A DNA stretch of 64,000 nt from an uncultured bacterium (GTDB lineage Bacteria > Verrucomicrobiota > Kiritimatiellia > PWTM01). The stretch covers positions 1-64,000 of the forward strand of contig CALLML010000003.1 of the NCBI GenBank assembly GCA_938005705.1, written 5' to 3'. Below are positions 17,321 through 27,477 of this stretch, piece by piece. Positions within the stretch are counted from its first letter, which is position 1; each line of letters opens with the position of its first letter. A program made the translations under genes and the position numbers. The notes beneath the pieces were generated by a model. The model ran no database searches and was not told the DNA's origin. It worked only from the letters and a program-made list of their open reading frames with translations.

Positions 17321-18997
17321 CTAGTAACGAAAAGCGCTTCGGCCGAGAAACTCGCGAAGGATGGAATTGGGCGGCACCGGCTCATGACGCGCCGGAACGA
17401 AACTGTCGAGGAACATCATCAGGCGACGGGCCTCGCCATAACAGGCGTGGTAGGGCTTCACTTCCCTCAATAAGGGTTCGACAAAGGGACGAAGCACCGC
17501 CAGCTCATAATCCAAGGCGGAATTGAAGGCGATATCCGCTTCATTTTGATAAGGGAACACCCACAGCCGCTCACCTCGGCGGACCCTGGGCCACATATCA
17601 AGCGTCGTCACCGCATCGTTGCCACGAAACATGTTATCGCGGACCATCCGCCGCAACAGGCGGTTGTCCGTCGTGGCGATGCGGTTATGGTAGTCAAGGT
17701 TCAATTGCGTCAGGGCGCTGATGTAAATCTTGAATTTACGGTCGGGCAGCAAGGCGTGAGTCAATCGCGGATTCAACGCGTGAATACCCTCGATGAGGGC
17801 GATCTGATCGGATTCGAGACGGAGTTTCCGGCCCCGGAACTCGCGGGCGCCGGTGGCGAAATTAAACGAGGGAATCTCAACTTCTTCGCCACGATCAAGC
17901 GCCGCGAGATGGCGGTTGAAAAGTTCCAGGTCCACCGTCTCCAGATGCTCAAAATCCGGTGCGCCCGTTTCATCCCTTGGCGTTCGTGCACGATCCACAA
18001 AATAATCATCCACCGAGATCGTCACCGGCTTTAGACCGTTCACCCGCAACTGAACCATCAATCGCTTGGAAAAAGTCGTCTTTCCCGACGATGAAGGGCC
18101 CGCGATTAAAATCCACTTGATGCGGTCTCGATGATCCCGAATGTGGTCAGCGATCTGCGCGATCTTTTTCTCGTGTAACCCTTCCGCGATGCGGATGATA
18201 TCCGCGATCTCGTTATTGGCAATGGCACGATTGAGATCGCCAACGGTCCGCAATCCTAGAATACGGCCCCATTCCTTGTGCTCGCGAAAAATCTGGAACA
18301 AATGGGGTTGCGGCTCGAACGGCGAGAAATTCGGCGCCCGCTCCATATCGGGAAACTGGATCACGAAACCCGGCGGATAGGGAATCAAACGGAAATACTC
18401 CAGCGCACCGGTGTGATCGGCCAGGACACTGTGGGCAAGATCGGTAAAGCCCTCGCACTCATACACGACAATCTTGGGCGGATTTTGAAAACGCAGTAGG
18501 TCGAAAATATCGTCCCTACCCTGGGCCTCGAAATGCCGGATCGCTGTCTCGAACGCGATCTTCCTCCGCTCGATGGGCGCATCACGCCGGACCAGTGCCC
18601 GCAGTTCGGACTCGATATCCGCCAGCTCTGTGTCCGAAATGCTGTTGTGTCCTTTTCGGGCGAACGAACAGTAGAATCCCGGACCGAGTGAATGTTCGAC
18701 GGAAAACAATGCGTCAGGAAAACGCTCGCGCACCACTTTCGCAAGCAAAAACGCGACGGAATGACGATAGATGCGCCAGCCGGCACGGTCGCGGAGGGTC
18801 AACGGCCGGACCCGGCTATCGACCTCCAGTTCATAACTGCGCGTTACGACATCGTTGTTGACCATTGCGCCCAAATACGCCAACCCCTGATCGTCGTAAT
18901 CCCCGATCGGTAAATCGCGGACCCGCGTGCCCACGGCGCATTCCATCGGAGGACGCCCCTCAATTTCGACGGTAATTTTCTGACTCATTTGAAACAT
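17321..18997 (-). CDS. TGS/ThrRS-editing-like nucleoside (uridine) kinase fusion
   Basis: About 558 residues. An N-terminal TGS-like domain (about 1-70) and a region resembling the second additional (SAD) domain of Thr/Ala-tRNA synthetases precede a P-loop phosphoribulokinase/uridine-kinase domain: WILIAGPSSSGKTTFSKRL (Walker A about 300-308), SVDDYFVDR and ALIEGIHALN. The SAD-like part has HSVAFLLAKVV, where synthetases carry HxxxH. This architecture is known as 'nucleoside kinase' in several phyla; the proposed reaction is phosphorylation of uridine or another nucleoside, not aminoacylation. The ATG at 18997 follows AAAGG by seven bases; an in-frame GTG (19012) or ATG (18988) are alternatives. 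Confidence 0.85.
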   Translation of the reverse strand: MFQMSQKITVEIEGRPPMECAVGTRVRDLPIGDYDDQGLAYLGAMVNNDVVTRSYELEVDSRVRPLTLRDRAGWRIYRHSVAFLLAKVVRERFPDALFSVEHSLGPGFYCSFARKGHNSISDTELADIESELRALVRRDAPIERRKIAFETAIRHFEAQGRDDIFDLLRFQNPPKIVVYECEGFTDLAHSVLADHTGALEYFRLIPYPPGFVIQFPDMERAPNFSPFEPQPHLFQIFREHKEWGRILGLRTVGDLNRAIANNEIADIIRIAEGLHEKKIAQIADHIRDHRDRIKWILIAGPSSSGKTTFSKRLMVQLRVNGLKPVTISVDDYFVDRARTPRDETGAPDFEHLETVDLELFNRHLAALDRGEEVEIPSFNFATGAREFRGRKLRLESDQIALIEGIHALNPRLTHALLPDRKFKIYISALTQLNLDYHNRIATTDNRLLRRMVRDNMFRGNDAVTTLDMWPRVRRGERLWVFPYQNEADIAFNSALDYELAVLRPFVEPLLREVKPYHACYGEARRLMMFLDSFVPARHEPVPPNSILREFLGRSAFRY

Positions 18998-19078
18998 TGC
19001 GTCGCCTTTCACTCCTACGTATTATCCACATTACTTGCCGCAGTGCCGGCCGCAAAGCGTAAAACATCGAGATACAAC

Positions 19079-19678
19079 ATGAACAGAGCACAGGTGCCTT
19101 TCGAATCCTGGCTTCGGGAGGCCTTTTCCCTATATCGAAAATATTTTGTGACCCTGCTTTTGAGCCACATGGCCCTGCTCGGTGTCGCGGTTTTTTCGCT
19201 CGGCATCCTCGCCGGCCCCATGGCCGCCGGTGTGGTTCGAATCACGTTAGACCTGCTGGACGATCGGCGCCCGGTTCCGCAACCCGGCGATATCTTCCAA
19301 GGTATGCGATATTTTCTGCCCTCCTTCCTCCTCGCGATCGCGGTAGGCCTGGGCAGCTGGGCAGCCACTCGCCTCCTCCAGTTCCTCCATCTCGGTCCGC
19401 TGGCCCTTTTCGGACCGGTTCTTCCGCTCACGGCAACATGGCTCGCGCTTTTTCTAATCGTCGAGAGTGGAATGGAATTCGGACCGGCGATTCAAACGAG
19501 TTGGGAGCGCGTGAGGCCGATATTCTGGCCTATCGCAGGCCTCCTCGCCATCGGCTGGGGGATCACCTTGATCGGGCTTCTCCTCTTTTACGTGGGCATC
19601 TCCGTCACCCTTCCGTTTTACACCTGCTTGACCGCCGTCGCCTGGCGACACCTGGATGAAATGAGACCAGTCTCATGA
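19079..19678 (+). CDS. Multi-pass membrane protein, unknown function
   Basis: 199 residues with about four to five hydrophobic segments (for example LLLSHMALLGVAVFSLGILA, FLLAIAVGLGSW, LFGPVLPLTATWLALFLIV, LLAIGWGITLIGLLLFYVGI). It resembles the broad DUF4013/'YciC-like' group of integral membrane proteins with W-LREAF-LY-KYF at the start, but I cannot name a specific family. Start 19079 has only a weak GAG upstream; an upstream ATG at 18989 would overlap the divergent kinase gene. Four-base overlap (ATGA) with trpA downstream. Confidence 0.7.
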   Translation: MNRAQVPFESWLREAFSLYRKYFVTLLLSHMALLGVAVFSLGILAGPMAAGVVRITLDLLDDRRPVPQPGDIFQGMRYFLPSFLLAIAVGLGSWAATRLLQFLHLGPLALFGPVLPLTATWLALFLIVESGMEFGPAIQTSWERVRPIFWPIAGLLAIGWGITLIGLLLFYVGISVTLPFYTCLTAVAWRHLDEMRPVS

Positions 19679-20478
19679 GCCGTATTCGCGAGATATTCCA
19701 GCAGTTGCGCCGGGCAGACCGCAAAGGATTCATCGTCTATCTCACCGCAGGCGATCCTAGTTTGCCCGCAACGGTGGAACGCGTACTGGCGCTGGTGGAC
19801 GCCGGAGTGGACGTGGTGGAACTAGGCATGCCGTTTTCCGATCCGCTCGCGGATGGACGGGTGAATCAGGCGGCAGCGGAACGGGCCTTGGCCGCCGGCG
19901 TAACGCTTGCGGGCGTGCTTGACGCCGTGCGCGCGATCCGTCGTCAGTCCCCGGTTCCCCTTGTCCTTTACAGTTATCTCAATCCGCTTCTCGCCCGTGG
20001 CCTTGAGAACACGCTGATGCGTGTTGCCGAAGCAGGTTTCGACGGCGTGCTCCCGCTCGACCTGCCCCCTGAGGAGGCGGAAGTTTTTCAACCGGCCTTT
20101 CAGAAGAGCGGATTGGACCATATCTGCCTGGTCGCCCCCACCAGTGACGACCAACGCGTGGAAAGGATCGTCCGGTATGCGAGCGGGTTTGTCTATTGTA
20201 TTTCACGCGCCGGCGTCACCGGCGCGCAAGAGCAAATAGCGGACGACGCCGCCGCAGTGACGGCGCGCACACGCCGCCATACAGCTCTGCCGCTTGCCAT
20301 CGGATTCGGCATCTCCACCCCCGATCAGGCTCACATGGCCGCCACCCTCGCCGATGCGGTCGTCGTGGGCAGCGCATTGGTTCAGCGATGGCACGAGGCC
20401 GATACGAAGAAGGATGGAACAGCCGAACAGGTGCGATCCTGGGTGAAAGAGATGGCGGAGGCAGTGCATGGGCGATGA
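19675..20478 (+). CDS. trpA: Tryptophan synthase alpha chain
   Basis: Cleaves indole-3-glycerol phosphate to indole and glyceraldehyde-3-phosphate. 267 residues, TIM barrel. FIVYLTAGDPS near residue 19, VVELGMPFSDPLADGRVNQ near 45 (catalytic Glu and Asp), GVLPLDLPPEEAE near 123, and the phosphate-binding IGFGIST near 206. The usual PFSDPxADGPxIQ reads ADGRVNQ here, a small deviation close to the active site. No trpB or other trp gene is in this window, so trpA stands away from the usual trp operon; it overlaps a guanylyltransferase gene downstream. Confidence 0.94.
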   Translation: MSRIREIFQQLRRADRKGFIVYLTAGDPSLPATVERVLALVDAGVDVVELGMPFSDPLADGRVNQAAAERALAAGVTLAGVLDAVRAIRRQSPVPLVLYSYLNPLLARGLENTLMRVAEAGFDGVLPLDLPPEEAEVFQPAFQKSGLDHICLVAPTSDDQRVERIVRYASGFVYCISRAGVTGAQEQIADDAAAVTARTRRHTALPLAIGFGISTPDQAHMAATLADAVVVGSALVQRWHEADTKKDGTAEQVRSWVKEMAEAVHGR

Positions 20479-21553
20479 TTCTTTCTGGGTCTTTATCCTC
20501 GCCGGCGGACGAGGCGAACGATTCTGGCCGTTGAGCACGCGGCGCCGCCCCAAGCAGTTTCTATCGCTGGTCGGCGATCGCCCACTTCTCGCGAAGACGC
20601 TCCAGCGTCTGGCGCCGGTCGTCCCGCCCGCGCGCACGTGGGTGATAACCAATGCCGAGCACGTGGACGCATCCCGTGCTCTGCTGCCCGATCTGCCTCC
20701 CAATCAGATTGTCGGCGAACCGATCGGACGCGACACGGCTGCTGCCGTGGCGCTGGCGTTGGGATTAGTTCTCTCGCGTGATCCGAATGGCATTTTTGCA
20801 ATTCTGCCGGCGGATCATGTCATCGATGAGGGCCAGGCTTTTCCTGAAACATTGCGCCGAGCCTTGGATCTGGCCCGACGCCGAGAGGCGTTGATTGTCG
20901 TTGGAATTCGCCCGACGGCCCCCCTACCCTCTTTTGGCTATATTGAGGCGGGCGCACCACTGGAACCCGCCCACAGCGCAGTTTGGAGCGTCAAACGATT
21001 TGTGGAAAAACCGGATGTCGAAACCGCGCGTCGCTATCTAAGTGCCGGAAATTATTATTGGAATGCCGGCATTTTCGTGTGGTCAGCGCCGGTCCTGCTC
21101 GCCGAGCTGCAGCGCCATGCACCCCGCCATGCCGAGCTGGCCGAACGCGTCGCGGCGGCCGCCCATGGGTCCCATTTCGAGGATACGGTGCGGACGGCGT
21201 ATGAGGCTATCGAAAAAATCTCGATTGACTACGCCCTGATGGAGAAAGCGGATCATATTCTGATGATCCCAGGAGATTTCCAATGGGACGATGTCGGCAC
21301 CTGGACGGCCTTGCGGAACCATTTTTCCCCCGACTCGGACGAAAACGTCTTCGTAGGCGACGCCGTAGCGCTCGACGCCACGGGAAACACCGTCTATTCG
21401 CCCGGCCGATTGACCGCCCTGCTAGGCGTGAAGGACCTAATCATCGTGCAGGCGGAAGGCGTCACGCTAATCTGCCGGCGCGATCAGGCCGACGCGATCA
21501 AGAAATTGGTCCAGCACTTGCATGGGCTAGGGCGCTATGAGGAGCTTCTATGA
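20468..21553 (+). CDS. Mannose-1-phosphate guanylyltransferase
   Basis: Forms GDP-mannose from GTP and mannose-1-phosphate for surface glycans. 361 residues. The nucleotide-binding N-terminus VFILAGGRGERFWPLSTRRR plus PKQF is at residues 8-31; GRDTAAAVALALG and ILPADHVIDE (metal-binding Asp) follow; SIDYALMEK and FQWDDVGTWTAL complete the GMP signature. The isomerase domain of bifunctional ManC proteins is absent, so this is the single-function form. It overlaps trpA by 11 bases and ruvX by four. Confidence 0.92.
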   Translation: MGDDSFWVFILAGGRGERFWPLSTRRRPKQFLSLVGDRPLLAKTLQRLAPVVPPARTWVITNAEHVDASRALLPDLPPNQIVGEPIGRDTAAAVALALGLVLSRDPNGIFAILPADHVIDEGQAFPETLRRALDLARRREALIVVGIRPTAPLPSFGYIEAGAPLEPAHSAVWSVKRFVEKPDVETARRYLSAGNYYWNAGIFVWSAPVLLAELQRHAPRHAELAERVAAAAHGSHFEDTVRTAYEAIEKISIDYALMEKADHILMIPGDFQWDDVGTWTALRNHFSPDSDENVFVGDAVALDATGNTVYSPGRLTALLGVKDLIIVQAEGVTLICRRDQADAIKKLVQHLHGLGRYEELL

Positions 21554-22005
21554 ATCCTCCGACCCAAATGCCGTCGCGACTGCTCGGAGTGGACCTCGGT
21601 CAGCGGCGCGTGGGCGTGGCGGTCAGCGATCCCACAGGTACCGTGGCGACACCGCTCGCCACGATCGAATATCGAGGTCCTCATCATTTGGCGATTGAGC
21701 TGCGTCGTTTCGTCCGCGAGACCGGTGCACAGGGACTGGTGATCGGCGTGCCTGTGAGATCCGACGGGGTGGAAGGGCCGGAGGCCGCGGAGGCGCGCAC
21801 GGCCGCCGAACGCATCGGCAAGGCATTGGGATTGCCTGTAGCGCTATGGGATGAGCGCATGACGACCCGCATTGCGGAACGGACATTGATCGAAAGCGGC
21901 GTACGTCGCCGACAGAGGCGCCAGGTGGTGGACTGTCTTGCTGCACAGATTCTGCTCCAAAGTTTTCTCGACGCGCGGGCGCTGGCGAAGGAGCGAGCGG
22001 GATAG
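21550..22005 (+). CDS. ruvX: Putative pre-16S rRNA nuclease / Holliday-junction resolvase YqgF
   Basis: RNase H-fold nuclease implicated in 16S rRNA 5'-end maturation. 151 residues, normal length. LLGVDLGQRRVGVAVSD with the first catalytic Asp is at residues 11-27, LVIGVPVRSDG near 65, WDERMTT near 98 and the C-terminal Asp in VDCLAAQILLQSFLD near 127. ATGA overlap with the upstream guanylyltransferase gene. Confidence 0.93.
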   Translation: MNPPTQMPSRLLGVDLGQRRVGVAVSDPTGTVATPLATIEYRGPHHLAIELRRFVRETGAQGLVIGVPVRSDGVEGPEAAEARTAAERIGKALGLPVALWDERMTTRIAERTLIESGVRRRQRRQVVDCLAAQILLQSFLDARALAKERAG

Positions 22006-22058
22006 AATATTGATTTTCGTTATTTAAAAAATAGTGGGCCGACGGCCCCGCGATTTTC

Positions 22059-23237
22059 ATGAAGACGCTTAAACACGCCACGGTCTTTTTGCTGGTGATC
22101 GGCCGTATTCTCTTGGCCACCGCCGCCGACGTGATTGTGGGGGATGACGCGAGTCTGCGGAACGCCATCGTCGCTGCCGCTCCAGGGACTCAGATCAGAA
22201 TTTTGCCGGGTTTATATAAGGGCGGCATGCATTTTCGAGAGATTCACGGGTCCGCGAATCAGCCCATTGTCATTCGTGCGGATGACCCGAGAAACCCCCC
22301 GCGGATCATGGGCGGCGGCAATGCCTTCCATTTTGTCAATGCGACTTATCTTGAATTGCGCGACCTTGTTTTGGGCGGCACTTCCGACAACGGATTGAAC
22401 ATCGACGACGGCGGCGATTTCAACACGCCTGCGCACCACGTGGTATTGCGCAATCTGACGATCCAGGACGTGGGACCGACGGGCAATTGCGATGGCATCA
22501 AACTCTCCGGCGTGACCGACTTCCGAATTGAAAATTGCCGTATTGAACGCTGGGGAGATGCGGGCCAGGGGATCGACCTGGTGGGATGTCACCGCGGCAT
22601 CATTGAAGGCAATACCCTTCGACATGGGCGGCCGCATGTGGGCGGCGTTGGCGTTCAAGCCAAAGGCGGTTCCTCCGAAATCATCATTCGGCGCAACCGG
22701 TTCGAACATGCAGGTGCGCGGGGTGTGAATATCGGGGGCAGTACGGGGCTCCCCTTTTTCCGTCCGGAATTCCGGGGCTATGAGGCGCATCGGATCACCG
22801 TGGAGGGCAATTGCTTCATCGGATCGGTCGCGCCGGTGGCTTTTGTGGGAGCTGACGACGCCCGAGTGCGTTATAACACCATCTACCATCCCGAGAAATG
22901 GGCGCTCAGAATCTTGCAGGAGAATCGGATGGACGGTTTTGTGCCGTGCCGAAACGGCGTGTTCGAATGCAATATCGTCATTTTCCGTTCTGACCGGTGG
23001 TCCGAGGGCGGAGTGAATATTGGACCACACACCGCGCCGGAGACATTCCGCTTCTCTCACAATATGTGGTTTTGCGAGGATCAACCGGATCGAAGCCGCC
23101 CGCGCTTGCCTGCAGATGTAACGGAGGAGGTCTATGGCCAGGACCCTAAATTCCGCGATCCGTCCCGTGGCGATTTCACACCTCTCGACGGTAGCCCCGC
23201 AGAAGGATACGGCGCAACAGCATTGCCCGCGCCATAG
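22059..23237 (+). CDS. Secreted right-handed beta-helix protein
   Basis: 392 residues with a cleavable signal peptide (MKTLKHATVFLLVIGRILLA, cleavage near ATA-A/D). The mature part shows a pectate-lyase-like parallel beta-helix: repeated rungs of about 22 residues such as NATYLELRDLVL, HHVVLRNLTIQDVG, TDFRIENCRIERWG, HRGIIEGNTLRHG and SEIIIRRNRFEHAG. The first block, RILPGLYKGGMHFREIHGSA, is typical of the family start. Likely a polysaccharide lyase or hydrolase, or a glycan-binding protein; catalytic residues are not identifiable by eye. It stands 53 bases after ruvX on the same strand. Confidence 0.82.
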   Translation: MKTLKHATVFLLVIGRILLATAADVIVGDDASLRNAIVAAAPGTQIRILPGLYKGGMHFREIHGSANQPIVIRADDPRNPPRIMGGGNAFHFVNATYLELRDLVLGGTSDNGLNIDDGGDFNTPAHHVVLRNLTIQDVGPTGNCDGIKLSGVTDFRIENCRIERWGDAGQGIDLVGCHRGIIEGNTLRHGRPHVGGVGVQAKGGSSEIIIRRNRFEHAGARGVNIGGSTGLPFFRPEFRGYEAHRITVEGNCFIGSVAPVAFVGADDARVRYNTIYHPEKWALRILQENRMDGFVPCRNGVFECNIVIFRSDRWSEGGVNIGPHTAPETFRFSHNMWFCEDQPDRSRPRLPADVTEEVYGQDPKFRDPSRGDFTPLDGSPAEGYGATALPAP

Positions 23238-23317
23238 ACAGCGCTTTGTTACGCGCTGCCCACAGACGGACCGTGGGACCGCCTTCGCCCTTGCCAATTC
23301 CATATCGTCCCGTTTAA

Positions 23318-24834
<1,517 letters not shown>

Positions 24835-24872
24835 TGCGTCCGGGCCGGGATCATTTACGGGGAGATGGCGAA

Positions 24873-27461
24873 ATGGATAAGAATGCAGTCTGGAAATGGT
24901 TGATTCTCGTTTTTCTGCTGGCGGTTTCGATGGCGGTGATCTATCCGCCGACCGACCGTTTTAATGCCGACGGCAAACTGGTGCGCGCCGGCAAACTCCG
25001 TCTGGGTCTGGACCTCCAGGGCGGGACGAGCTTCATCGTCGAAGTGGACGAGGACATCCTTCGCGAGCAAATCCGGGAGAGTGGTGAAGAGATCGCGGCC
25101 GATGCCCTGGAAAACCGCGTGCGCGCTCAAGCGAAACAATCGCGCGACGCCAGCCTCGAAGCCATTCGCAACCGTGTGGACGGCCTGGGTATCGCCGAAC
25201 CAGCGATTTATCCCCAGGGCGACACGCGTATCGTGATCCAAATGCCGGGCATTGATGCCGCCAAACGCGATGCCGCCCGCAAGAGCATCCAGAGTGCGGC
25301 TTTTCTGGAATTCCGGCTGGTCCACCGCAACAGCGAAAAATGGGTGAATCAGCTTTTTTCCGAAGGCGCAGCCCCATCGGGTTTCCGCATTCCGGACGGT
25401 GGCGGGAAATGGTATGTGCTGGACACGTCCGTGGCGCGGCGAGAGGGTCTGGATCGCGCATTTTGGGAAGCGGTGCGTCGCTTCCGTCCCCGTGAAGGCG
25501 CTGAATTCATGCTGCAACGCGACCGCACGGAGGACGGGCGAGTTATTTATCGCCCTTATTACATCGAGACACAGCTCCAACTTACGGGCAAGGCCATTCA
25601 ATCGGCCATGATGGATTACGATCACCTCAATCGCCCCAAAATCTCGCTCGAATTCACCCGTGACGGCCGCCGTGCCTTCGGGCAGGTCATTCGCGATTAC
25701 CGACCCAACGGCGAGAAGAACCGCGGCAATCCTGTCGGCCGCCAGCTGGCTATCATTCTGGACGGCACGCTCTATTCCGCGCCCGTGATCGCTTTCGAAC
25801 GGGAAGAACCGGTCCGACGTGCCGAAATCACCGGATCGTTCACCCGCGCCGAGGCGCAGCAGTTGGTCAATGTCCTCCGTTCCGGCGCCCTGCCGGCCGC
25901 GATGCGCATCGTGGAAGAGCGGACGGTGGACCCCACACTCGGACGCGATTCGATCCGTTCCGGTATCCGTGCGGCAGTGATCGGCGGCATAGCTGTCCTT
26001 GTATTTATGCTGGCCTACTATCAGTTCGCCGGCATGGTGGCCAACCTCGCCCTCCTGCTGAATCTCCTGCTGCTGCCGCTCGGTGCGCTCGTCGTGTCGG
26101 GCTTTATGGGTGTCTTCACCCGCTCGCTCGTCGGATCACAAGTCACACTGCCGACGTTAACGCTGCCCGGCGTCGCCGGTATTATCCTGATGCTCGGCAT
26201 GGCCGTGGACGCCAACGTGCTGATCTACGAACGCATTCGTGAAGAACTGAAGGCCGGCAAACATTTTTTGCCCGCCCTCGATGCCGGTTATGAGAAGGCC
26301 TTCACCACTATCCTCGACGCCAATCTCACGACCCTGATCGCCGCTATCATTATGTTCTGGCAAGGATCCGGTCCGGTCCGAGGCTACGCGGTCACACTCA
26401 GCGCTGGCATTCTGGTCAGCATGTACACGGCCGTATGGGTAACCAAAATGTTGTTCCACGTCCTCGCGGATCGCTTTCACCTCGGACAACTTCGCATGCG
26501 TGAATGGGTGAAAACGCCCCATGTGGATTTTCTGCGCTGGCGACGGTCCGCCTTCGCCTTGTCGGGCGCCTTACTGCTGGTTTCCCTCGCCGTGTTTTAT
26601 TTCCGCGGCGAGCGCAATTTCGGCGTGGATTTTCGAGGCGGCTCTTCCATTGTGATTGCGTACGATTTCAAAGGGGAGACGGACCGCATTTCGGTTGGCG
26701 ATATCCGATCGGCGTTGACAGAGGCCGGCATCCGCGATGCGCAAATCCAGTACCAGGACATGGGCGAAACGGAAAATCGCGCAGCCCGTCAAGTGCTCGT
26801 GATTAACACCGATTTCGCCTCCGCAGACCGGGTTGTCGAAACACTGACCGCTCGTCTTGCGGAACGATCTCCTCGCATCGTGCAACGAGAGAACGTTGGC
26901 CCCCAAATCGGCCGTGAATTGAAGCGAAAAGGAATGGTAGCACTGATCTGGGCGATGATCGCCATGGTCATCTATATTGCGTGGCGATTCGAATTCGGCT
27001 ACTCGGTCGGCGCGATTGTCGCCTTGCTCCACGATGCACTTATTTCCGTCGGCCTCTTCTGTTTGCTAGGACGACAGTTATCCATGCCGAGTATCGCCGT
27101 CGTGCTGACAATTATCGGCTATTCGGTGAACGACACCATCGTCATCTTCGACCGCATTCGCGAGTCGCGGCGCCTCTATCGCGACCGGCCGCTGACGGAT
27201 TTGGCCAATCTCAGCATCAATGCGACGCTCAGCCGCACATTGTTGACGTCATTGACCACCCTTCTGAGCGTGTTGGCGCTCCTGCTGTTCGGCGGTGGCG
27301 CCATCCGCGATTTTGCGTTGCTGCTCATGTTCGGCATCATAGTCGGCACCTATTCGACCATTTTCATCGCCACGCCCATCGCTCTTGCATGGCATCGTGA
27401 ATCGCCGGCAAAAGTGGCGATGCCTCCTCGTGAGGGGCGGAACGAAAAACGTCGTTCTTGA
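24873..27461 (+). CDS. secDF: Protein translocase SecDF (fused SecD-SecF)
   Basis: Uses the proton or ion gradient to help complete protein export. 862 residues with SecD and SecF joined in one chain, so about 12 membrane segments. SecD part: LGLDLQGGTSFIVEVD near residue 47, IRNRVDGLGIAEP near 100, PTLTLPGVAGIILMLGMAVD and ANVLIYERIREEL in the membrane region. SecF part: NFGVDFRGGSSIVIAYD near 580, LTIIGYSVNDTIVIFDRIRE near 750. Start 24873 has GGGGAG eight bases before. Fusion is common in PVC and some other phyla. Confidence 0.95.
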   Translation: MDKNAVWKWLILVFLLAVSMAVIYPPTDRFNADGKLVRAGKLRLGLDLQGGTSFIVEVDEDILREQIRESGEEIAADALENRVRAQAKQSRDASLEAIRNRVDGLGIAEPAIYPQGDTRIVIQMPGIDAAKRDAARKSIQSAAFLEFRLVHRNSEKWVNQLFSEGAAPSGFRIPDGGGKWYVLDTSVARREGLDRAFWEAVRRFRPREGAEFMLQRDRTEDGRVIYRPYYIETQLQLTGKAIQSAMMDYDHLNRPKISLEFTRDGRRAFGQVIRDYRPNGEKNRGNPVGRQLAIILDGTLYSAPVIAFEREEPVRRAEITGSFTRAEAQQLVNVLRSGALPAAMRIVEERTVDPTLGRDSIRSGIRAAVIGGIAVLVFMLAYYQFAGMVANLALLLNLLLLPLGALVVSGFMGVFTRSLVGSQVTLPTLTLPGVAGIILMLGMAVDANVLIYERIREELKAGKHFLPALDAGYEKAFTTILDANLTTLIAAIIMFWQGSGPVRGYAVTLSAGILVSMYTAVWVTKMLFHVLADRFHLGQLRMREWVKTPHVDFLRWRRSAFALSGALLLVSLAVFYFRGERNFGVDFRGGSSIVIAYDFKGETDRISVGDIRSALTEAGIRDAQIQYQDMGETENRAARQVLVINTDFASADRVVETLTARLAERSPRIVQRENVGPQIGRELKRKGMVALIWAMIAMVIYIAWRFEFGYSVGAIVALLHDALISVGLFCLLGRQLSMPSIAVVLTIIGYSVNDTIVIFDRIRESRRLYRDRPLTDLANLSINATLSRTLLTSLTTLLSVLALLLFGGGAIRDFALLLMFGIIVGTYSTIFIATPIALAWHRESPAKVAMPPREGRNEKRRS

Positions 27462-27477
27462 ATTCCGTAAAACGACG

